Shown one piece after another: positions 1-7,700 of a DNA stretch of 10,883 nt. Source of the stretch: Jimgerdemannia flammicorona (taxonomy: Eukaryota; Mucoromycota; Endogonomycetes; Endogonales; Endogonaceae); contig RBNI01006876.1 in assembly GCA_003990745.1 (NCBI GenBank), positions 1-10,883 of the forward strand. The letters are read 5' to 3'. Numbering within the stretch: the first letter of the stretch is position 1; every line of letters begins with the position of its first letter. The notes under the pieces are model-generated. The model saw only the letters and a list, made by a program, of their open reading frames with translations, searched no databases and was not told the origin of the DNA. The translations under genes were made by a program, and so were the position numbers.

Positions 1-165
1 AAAAAAAAAAAAAAAGAAAAAAAAAGATCCAGATACATATTACAATAACCATTGAGTCAAAAGAAACAAAATGCTACAGCGACTTACGGGAATCTTGGTA
101 TTAATCAAAGCCTTTTCGTCACCTTTACCACACCATTCACAACTTTTCCAACCCTCCTCTACCGT
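1..165. other. Downstream flank of QTRT1 with terminal A-tract
   Basis: The window opens with 15 A, one G and 9 A, then about 140 bp without a gene that should contain the QTRT1 3' UTR. No canonical AATAAA is present on the minus strand; AATATG near 35-40 is a weak variant at best. Confidence 0.6.
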
Positions 166-2061
166 CTAATCCAACTCTATTCCCACGCTCCTCAGCGCAT
201 TCACCGCCCATTCCGGGTATTTCTCCCCCTTTGTTTTAAAGTAGTCGTTGAAGAAGCCCTTGACGAAAGCGGGAAATCGATCGGCTGCGATAGCCTCAAG
301 CATGTCGCGCATCAATCGCAGCTGGTATGCGACGTTGTGCAAAGTGATAAGGTGGGCACCGACGGTCTCGCGTGTAGCGAGCATGTGGATGTAGGCGCGC
401 GTATACTGTCTGCAGATGGAGCAGTCGCAACCTTCCTCGATAGGGTTGAAGTCGGCGGCGAACTTGCCGGATTTGAGGCTCAGCGTGCCCTTGCGAGTTA
501 GGGCGTTACCAAAGCGCTAGATTCGGAGAAGGAATAAGTGAGATGGAACGTATGTGGTGGGGGCAAGCAAAATGACTGTTTATTTTAGCTTTGCCAAAAT
601 TTGCGCTACATTACCGCTGTCCTTGTCGGGAATACACAATCGAACATGTCCACACCAAGAGCAGTGCATACAACCAAATCCTCGGCATAGCTGACAGGAG
701 TCACCATGTAGTTAGAATTGTCATGATGGATCAATGCTCGTATGCGGGAGCAAAACAAGATATTACGCACCCAACTCCCATGCAGTATATCGGCTTATGT
801 CTCGGCAGCAGGTCTGTGCAAAGCGTTACTCTAATTCGAATAACAATAAAAATAAAACAGGTGCCAAGTGAGCATCAACACACAGAATCGCGCATAAACA
901 ACAATGGGCCGACATCATGATACCCACACCCGCCAAAATTGATCTTTTTCCTCGCCGCCGCTCAACCCTCCTATTGCATATCCAGGTGTGTCGCGCTTAG
1001 CCATCTCTATTGTCACACAAATCAGAGACGTTGGTATGAGAAAGTCGCTATCCCTTGACCAGTAACCCAATGTATACAACCGACAGCCAACCCAAGCCAC
1101 AGCGCCATGAGAAAATAGCGATCCTCCATTCAACCGCCAACCACTAACTGCCCACCTTTTATGCACGTTTTTCTCAGCTCGTGGTCCAGTCCTCCCTGTA
1201 TGATGGCGAACAGGTTCTGCGTCTCGGGCCTCTTGTGTGCGGCGATGCAACGGTCGAGCCAGCGGATCGAGCGCCACATAGCCTCCTCGACACGCGGGCC
1301 TGTAGTCAGCGAAGAAACTACGTCGTCCAGCTGCATGATTATGTCAGCACCGATAGAGTTCTGCAGCGACATAGAGTGCTCCGGGGTCAGAAGCATCATG
1401 GAGCCGTCGTGGGGGGAGGCGAACTGGACGCCTTGCTGCGTGGGTAGGAGTAGGCGACGCGAGTGTGAAATTGTGTTTTTCGAATGCACTTCGCTTGCGT
1501 AGACTGCAGCTTGTTACCTCCGTGATTTCGGCCAATTTCAAGAGCGAGACCATCTGGAAACCGCCGCTGTCTGTCAACAAGTTGCCACTCCAATTTTGAA
1601 ACCTGTGCGAGCCCCCCACCTCATCGAGTAGTTCTTGACCCTAAACGCAATTGAATCTTTACAAGAGTGTATGTGACGAGTCTCATACATCGATTTGAAG
1701 ATTTGATATGAAGATATATTCACAGGTCGCAGGCCCTACAAATGGGTAAAAATGGTTCGTTGTCGATATATTCAAATCTTTCGCCGCAAGCCAAGGTCCT
1801 TTGACGCTTAAAATCTTGTCGAAATACCAAGTGATAGGTGTTATTCAGCATGATCTTGCAACCCATGTCCTCCAGTTGCTTGGGTGTCAGCCCTTTCAGA
1901 GAACCCTGGGTGCCAACGGGCATAAAAACTGGGGTGTTGACGAGTCCGTGCGGCAAGGTGAGAGCAGTCACTCGGGCTTTTGTTGTGGAACATTTTGCGA
2001 TGGTCTCAAAGGTTAGTGCAGACTTCATGGTTTGCGACAGGGTGTGAGTAAGGGTGGCCAT
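166..2061 (-). CDS. QTRT1: Queuine tRNA-ribosyltransferase, catalytic subunit (spliced, 8 exons)
   Basis: Exchanges guanine-34 for queuine in tRNAs with GUN anticodons; in eukaryotes this subunit works as a heterodimer with QTRT2, which is not in this window. Coding exons in transcription order: 2061-1828, 1735-1724, 1640-1518, 1435-1156, 1006-928, 830-771, 690-615, 516-166 (stop TAG at 168-166). These add to 1215 nt, 404 aa, close to the human length of 403. Visible landmarks: NTYHLGLRPG at the exon 1-2-3 joins, LLTDSGGFQ with base-binding/general acid-base Asp106, [16 protein letters not shown], and [15 protein letters not shown] with the expected nucleophile Asp280. The zinc site is Cys318, Cys320, Cys323 and His348. 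All catalytic and zinc residues are intact. The start is the ATG at 2061; a longer frame upstream begins only with GTG. A second in-frame ATG (residue 13, 2025) has a better context (ACCATGA). Identity is very secure; the exact start is less so. Confidence 0.94.
1724..1735 (-). other. QTRT1: 12-nt microexon of QTRT1
   Basis: Exon 2 encodes only Gly-Leu-Arg-Pro. It is bounded by an upstream TTTGTAG acceptor and a GTGAAT donor. It joins NTYHL (exon 1, donor GTATTT at 1827) to GQELLDE (exon 3, acceptor TTTAG at 1641), which rebuilds the near-invariant TGT motif NTYHLGLRPG. Flanking introns are 92 and 83 nt. Skipping it would keep frame but delete four conserved residues of the active-site region. 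Confidence 0.9.
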
Positions 2062-2367
2062 AGATGGAAAAAGATGCAAATCAACTAATACTTTTTTTAA
2101 TTTTGGTGACTGCAGAGAGCGCCACACAAAAAACAGTCATGACAGTTGCTTTTTTACAATGGATAGAGTACACGCATATTGACCATCCGGCCTGATCCGC
2201 ACAATCTTCGTCATTCTCGGCGGCCGTTCCCTGTCTACCACCTCCCCGCCTTCAGCTACATCCTCACCCTCGCATTTTCCTTAGTCGATGTCACACGTTT
2301 ACACTTAAGTTTGTACTACACAACTTCTGATCACATCCTTCTCTAATCGCAATGGTATTTACCACCT
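2062..2367. other. Intergenic gap between the RBR ligase gene and QTRT1
   Basis: These 306 bp must hold the 3' UTR of the ligase gene and the promoter and 5' UTR of QTRT1. I see no gene, no AATAAA on the minus strand and no CCAAT box. An 8-bp palindrome GTCATGAC lies at 2136-2143, 75-82 bp upstream of the QTRT1 ATG, and a run of seven T at about 2092. The half nearer the ligase is pyrimidine-rich on the plus strand. Confidence 0.6.
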
Positions 2368-4613
2368 TTACGATTCGCACCTGCACACAGGACGTGTGTT
2401 GTAAGATCGGCCACACCTGTAGCAAAAATCTTCTTGACACTAGTGGTGGCATAAAGTGCAAGTAAATTTTGGAGAACAGTCAAGGTAAGAGTTCAGGACA
2501 AACGAGAAAACAGAAAAGCAAGGTAGGAAGAACAAAGCAACAGACAAAGACCCACCACACACTGAATATGGTTGCATCCGTCCCTCTTTCCGACCCAAAA
2601 CCCGCATCTGGGGCACCGTTGCCACTTTTGTTTGCGGATAAGCGACAGAGTACGGTGCTCGTCGTCGTTCTTAGCCTCGGCGCGCTGCGATTCAAGCTCG
2701 CGGAAGGCCTCGCATGTCAGGCCACGGTGCCAGGGCACAAGACACCTACCGCAGATGTCATGGCCCGTGGACGAAGCTGGGTCAAGGCCGGGACAGTGGA
2801 GGCGTGGGGTGCGGGCAGTTTCGGGATTGAAACGAAGGGGCTGGGAGCAGGTTTGAAGGGGGCAGTAGATTTCTGGGTGAAGAAGGGGGTTTGAGAAAGG
2901 AAGCCACTAAAATCTAGGCGGTAACCAACACAACTTGACGGGAGCCAAAAAATAAATAAACAAATAAACCACTCAACTCACTATCGTCCATCGTGGCCTC
3001 CTCATGTAACCTTCTAAACTCCTTCACCTCCTCCCGCCATCTCCCATCACCCTGCTGGTCTTGAGCATTGTGCACGCTCCAGAGCCTCTCCGCGTCCGCA
3101 GGTGTCACAACCGCACGGCATCTGAGCGCGGCGCAGCGGCATGGAAACCTTTTGTCGCGCAGGACAGTGCTCAGGTAGGTTGACCAGCAGGCCGCACAAA
3201 AAGCGTGGGAACAGGTCGGCGGGCCATAGTCCTGTTTGGAATAAATGAAAAGTAATGGTGTGTAAGGAAAAAATAAAAATAAAAGAACAATGGCTGAAAG
3301 ACGACAACAGAATAAAAAGAATGAACAGGGAAGCAAAAAGCAAATTCAGTTAGATGGAAACCCACCAATTTCCCCCGTTCCTCAAGGCAAATCCCACACA
3401 TCTTGTCCTCTGGCTCAGGCGGCCTCTCGCGCACATCTTGCTCTTGCTGCCTCAACCCCCTCCCAGTTTCGTCCAAGATTTCAATTGCCGCGTCTTCGAC
3501 ACCGACACTGAAATCATCATCGTCATCCTCCCACGCATCGTCATCGTCTTCATCAAATTCATCGTCATCATCGGCACCTTCCCTCATCCGATCATCGTTT
3601 TCATCGTCGTCCCCATCGATCCCGCCACGATCCTCCTCATCCTGCAAATTTCGCGCCAGCTCCGCGTCCCTCTCCGCCTCCTCCTGTAAACGACGATCTT
3701 CCTCGTCCAGCATCGACTGCAATGCGCGGGCGAACTCCCAATCCGAGTCGTGGGTGCTGACGATGGCGGAGATGGAAGCGGAGGACGAGGGGCCGGCAGC
3801 CTCGTCATCCATCGTCTTCTGCAATGTGAGCGCCATATGCTCGTCTTGATGACGCTCGTCGAAAGAAATTTCCTCCCTGCTGTTAACCCCCTCTGATTCC
3901 TCCCATACATCGGCATCTCTGTTTTTTCCTAGACCATCTCCAGCTCTCGCAGCTCTATTACCGTATGCCGCAGGGCCCGCCCTCGTTTCATAGAGAAAAG
4001 CATCTCTTCCTAGGCCAGCGGGTGTATTACCATCCTTCGTTTCACAGAGAAAACCACCCATGTCGGACCACAATGCGCGCTGCTCCTGATACTGTCCATG
4101 TCGCAAACCTTGCTTAAGCCCATCATATTCCTCCAACTGGATCACCCTCGTGATCGCGTCACCGTCGTTCCCCACAGCGTTTATCTGTCCGATGCTTGTG
4201 CCACACATCTCGCACTCGCGCAGTTCAGGATAGTTATAGAACGTGCACTCAGGACATTCGACTTGGCTTACTCCGGATTGCTGGGCCGGTGGGTACCGGC
4301 CGATGACATGGGGGTCGCGGCTGTCAGTGAGGAAATCACGGGGGGCAAGCCGAGTAGAAGCGTTTTCAGGAAAGGTTGTGGTTGCAAATTGATAACCGTC
4401 ATCGGGGTCGACTTGGTCGATAAGATAGGCGTTTGTACTCATTAGGTGGGTACTGCGGAAAGCCTGAGTGCTGTAGGGTAGTGGGATTTGTTGGTCACGA
4501 GCAGGAGGAGCGGGCCGGCTAGATGCAGTGGCAGAGAATGTTGTGGTTGCGAACTGATAACCGTCGTCGGGGTCGACGTCGTCGGGAATAATGAGGTTAT
4601 GTGCAGTGTCCAT
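2368..4613 (-). CDS. RBR-type E3 ubiquitin ligase with NZF finger and MIU-like motifs (4 exons)
   Basis: RBR ligases take ubiquitin from an E2 onto a RING2 cysteine and then pass it to the substrate. Coding exons: 4613-3366, 3231-2982, 2872-2556, 2439-2368 (stop TAA); 1887 nt, 628 aa. N-terminal part: duplicated VDPDDGYQFATTTF (residues 13-26 and 68-81), then an NZF finger (Cys120, Cys123, Cys134, Cys137) with the ubiquitin-contact Thr124-Phe125 and Met136. Three MIU/UIM-like helices follow (about 257-271, 289-306, 314-328) and an acidic Asp/Glu tract (about 333-385). RBR module: RING1 (Cys406, Cys409, Cys423, His425, Cys428, Cys431, Cys447/449, Cys454); IBR (Cys503, Cys508, Cys526, Cys540, Cys543, His548, Cys553); RING2 (Cys586, Cys589, Cys599, Cys604, Cys606, Cys611, Cys614, Cys624, Cys626) with predicted catalytic Cys599 in DGCNHIQC. 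The protein ends 14 residues after Cys614. Donors include GTGGGT twice. I cannot name an orthologue. Confidence 0.9.
3500..3650 (-). repeat. Asp/Glu trinucleotide-rich tract inside the RBR gene
   Basis: On the plus strand the region is rich in atc, gtc and ttc triplets. On the coding strand these are GAT, GAC and GAA, giving the acidic low-complexity stretch between the MIU-like motifs and RING1 (about residues 333-382). Such tracts usually vary in length between strains. Confidence 0.7.
4375..4587 (-). repeat. Direct duplication in the N-terminal coding part of the RBR gene
   Basis: Two copies of a roughly 48-bp segment, at about 4375-4422 and 4540-4587, differ at only a few positions and are offset by exactly 165 bp (55 codons). 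Both encode VDPDDGYQFATTTF and similar flanks. The offset is a multiple of three, so the frame is kept; the segments between the copies have diverged more. This looks like an in-frame tandem duplication of about 55 codons. Confidence 0.8.
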
Positions 4614-4646
4614 TCAAGTAGAGCAGGTTTTGTTGGTGTCAAGGAG

Positions 4647-4663
4647 CGCAGCTGACAGCTGCG
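4647..4663. promoter_or_regulatory. 17-bp palindrome with two CAGCTG E-boxes upstream of the RBR gene
   Basis: CGCAGCTG and its exact reverse complement CAGCTGCG are separated by one base. Each arm contains CAGCTG, the core of an E-box. The site lies 34-50 bp upstream of the ligase start codon, within its promoter or 5' UTR. It may be a dimeric transcription-factor site or, in RNA, a small hairpin. The sequence is certain; the function is inferred. Confidence 0.55.
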
Positions 4664-4700
4664 TGGCAATGTGCCGCAGGAAAAATCGTCCCGAAAGCAA

Positions 4701-4716
4701 CTGAGCCACTGAGCCA
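4701..4716. repeat. Two tandem copies of an 8-mer in the TOP3B/RBR gap
   Basis: CTGAGCCA occurs twice in a row in the 168-bp gap between the two genes. It is short and may be chance. Confidence 0.4.
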
Positions 4717-4727
4717 CCCACCCCCCC

Positions 4728-4732
4728 ATTGG
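4728..4732 (-). promoter_or_regulatory. CCAAT box upstream of the RBR ligase gene
   Basis: ATTGG on the plus strand reads CCAAT in the direction of the ligase gene, 115-119 bp before its ATG. That is a usual distance for a HAP/NF-Y site. It also lies just past the end of TOP3B, so the two genes are tightly packed. Confidence 0.45.
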
Positions 4733-4738
4733 ACAATC

Positions 4739-4744
4739 TTTATT
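4739..4744 (-). terminator. AATAAA polyadenylation signal of TOP3B
   Basis: TTTATT on the plus strand is AATAAA on the coding strand, 38-43 nt after the TOP3B stop codon. It is the only canonical signal seen downstream of any of the three genes; none was found after the ligase or QTRT1. Confidence 0.6.
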
Positions 4745-4781
4745 CTTACTAACTACATCATTACTACATTCATTGCCTCAA

Positions 4782-7700
4782 TCACCCCCCTCGCCTTTCC
4801 CCTCTTCCACCTCTCCTGCCACCTCGCCTACCACTTCGTCTACCACCTCGCCCGCCCCTTCCTCTTCCGCCATATCTGCTTCTCGTACTCCTTGGTGCAA
4901 ATCTGAAATCCACGTAAAAAATCTCTGTCAGGATCACATCCATAATGCTGGCTGGCAACTTGTGACCCGAGTAAGAAAAATATATATACCTTGTTTCCAG
5001 CAATGCCGCCATTTCTTCGTCACAGACAATACATCCTTCCAGAGGTTCGCGATTCTGATTTTGGCGAAAGTCGACCTTAATGATTCTAGATCCACATTTG
5101 CATATATCTCCCAGGGTGACGACTGCGTAGTGGCACAAGGTATATTAGTCCTCATTCAACGAAAACAAGGTTCCCAGAGTCACAGAAAAGAGACGTCGAG
5201 ATACAAACGGTTAATGGTATCCACGAAGCTCGACACTAGGTTGCACTCATTACAGCCCAGTTTCCACCTCGGCGCCGACGTGGCGTCCAGTATCATGCGT
5301 CCTTGGCAAGCGGCTACATCCTCGAATTGAGGACATGCACAAACGGAATTTTTGACCATGGAGTGCGAACAGGCAGGATGAGGGCAGTGGTTACAGCCCA
5401 TACCTGGCGAGATTGTATGTATGTAAGCAGGACGGGTTATGATGTGCGAGAATGGAAAGAGAACGAGCGACTAACGAAACACGTACCTTTCTTGATATTT
5501 TCAAACGGTGGATGGTTGTAACAATAAGGACAAAGGGGATACCCAATCCCTCTAGACCCAGTGGAGAATGAGACTAATTCGAAGTCGTCCAACGGCTTTA
5601 AGAGTGGACGAAATCGAGAAATGCAATTCAAGTAATTAAATGGTGCAATACATGTTGGGAAGTTTAACTGTAAGAGCTTATTTGCCGTCAACACACAACC
5701 CCAACCAAGCTATGGAGCGTATTTCAACAAGTAATGTTCATACAGGAAGCAGCAGAGTAGTCGTTACAGTGTGCGCGTGTGTGGTAGGGAATTACAATAA
5801 GACTTACGCATGTTAGTTCTCTATATAGCTTGATATCCCCATTTTGCGGCAACGAGTACGTTTCACCGCATGTCATACAATGCAATCGCGGTGGTTTCAG
5901 AGAAATGTATTTCATGTAGCTGCGCATTAATATATGTCAAATGAAACAGCGTTTGAAAACTTGATTTCTACATTTTCCATGTAAAACATAATTTGAATCG
6001 ATAACCAAGCCAACGTACCGCTTGCATTTTCCACATTTGGATAGAGGTTTCCCGGTAGCCGCAAGAGGTGAAAATGTTGCTTCGAAAAGGCCGTCCATCT
6101 CCTCAATCTACATGGTGATGTATGTCGATAAGTGTTATTGTACCATATGATTTCATTTTGATTTCGCACTTAAAGAAAATGTTTGAACCCCTGCGTTGAC
6201 AATGCCTACCTTTCTCACGAAATACTCAAACTTCCTTTTGAATACGTCAAGATAAAACTGTAAAACTTCGGCATGAGACGCTTTCCCCGACGCAATATAA
6301 CCTAGCTGTTGTTCAACATCGGAGCGCATGGTTGGGAGAGAGAGCTCTGGGTCGATCTTTTCTGTTGGATGGTTATAGGGTCGATAATCAAGATGACCTG
6401 ATCAGTTTTTTTTTTTTTTTTTTTTTTTCGCCTTTTCTGTCCAAATGTTCAAGGAAAATCAAATGCATGAAGGAATACATACGATATCTGTGGGATGATC
6501 AGCAAGGACAGGACATTGTGAGAATGATGATCTGAATCGGGGTGTCAGGTATTAGCATTCTCCCGTAATCGCGGCGCAATAATTCTTACCCATGAATCAG
6601 TACAATTCCTGAAAATTGAATAGAGGACGTTTTTTTTTTTTTTTTGGGTCGTGAGTGATTCCAATTGTAGTATATTTGGGAGGGAGATAAGTATGAATGA
6701 CGCCATACCCAAATTAGTCGGCACCAATCTTCGCGCGGTCCCTTTTACCTGAAGTGAAATAGATTATATATTCAACAGTCATCAAGGCATCTTTTGACAA
6801 TACCACAAGAGAAACGGCAGAATTTCAAAATGCGAGGCTCAAAAGGTTGAACTATCACCAACCTGGACGTAGTTTCGCTGACATATGTTGTTAATATGTG
6901 TAGGGATGGATGCATCGGTGCCGATTCCATTCTTTTCCTGTAAAATAGTGAGTGTAGTAATACATCGTTGCCATGATTATGACTTGCTTTTAATTATGAC
7001 ATCAATGTCAATTCCGTGGTGAAGGAGGTTAACGACAAACCATCTGAGAATGTATAGGGGGGGAGAGATAATCAGTATTGAATGTATCGAAACCAAATGC
7101 ATAATCCGTTCAATCCACAAAAGTCTAGACATTGACCTTCACGTACCAACTCAATCACTTCTGACTCCGTCAAATAATCTGGCGGACTTGTCGATCCTTC
7201 CGCTAATTTGACCTCCATTACGTCGACGGATTCACCTTTATGAAATTCAGGCATGTATTCATCTGACATTGAGCGCCTGCTCACCAGAAGACGAGAAAGG
7301 AAAAGAAAAAATGAGACAGTATCGACGAACATTGCTGGATGAAATCAGGGAGGGGTATATGTGTATATATATGTATTTATTTTACCGTACCAATGCATGA
7401 CTACCGTGAATCCTGGAGAAAGGACTTTGGCACCTGGAAGAAAGTATGACAAAGTCAGTGATCATCATTAGGCATTGTTTAAAATACCAAGACACGCCAC
7501 GATATAGCGAATCGCCTACCAGAACACTCGAATTTCTCTTTGCCTATGTGGAACTCTGTCGTCGTCTTGGTGTACTTCAGATTGGGACTTACGGACCCGA
7601 TGAATGTCCGTGTAATATAATCATAAACGCGCCAAGTATCTCCACCTAGTTCACCTTCGTCAGCAATGCACATTGGTGTGCTGTGGTTGAGAAAAACAGT

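Noticed and set aside
52..501. 149-aa plus-strand open frame
   Set aside because: It is antisense to QTRT1 exon 8, whose minus-strand product matches the TGT family through the zinc site and the C terminus.
2062..2127. Longer N terminus for QTRT1 starting at 2127
   Set aside because: That frame begins with GTG, not ATG, and the extra residues do not resemble TGT proteins. The same holds for 10346 upstream of TOP3B.
2469..2894. 141-aa plus-strand open frame
   Set aside because: Antisense to the IBR-RING2 exon of the ligase; low complexity and no recognisable domain.
2873..2927. Earlier acceptors (TAG at about 2921 and 2914) for ligase exon 3
   Set aside because: They put the exon in a frame that loses the IBR cysteines. 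Only the CACCCAG acceptor at 2873 fits the phase-1 donor and gives Lys-Ile-Tyr-Cys-Pro.
3354..3849. Ser- or Ile-rich plus-strand open frames
   Set aside because: Shadows of the acidic GAT/GAC/GAA tract in the ligase on the other strand.
5596..5807. Hidden microexon or snoRNA in the 212-nt TOP3B intron
   Set aside because: The flanking exons (ELTC and PLDDFELV) join without a missing residue, and I saw no clear C/D or H/ACA box set.
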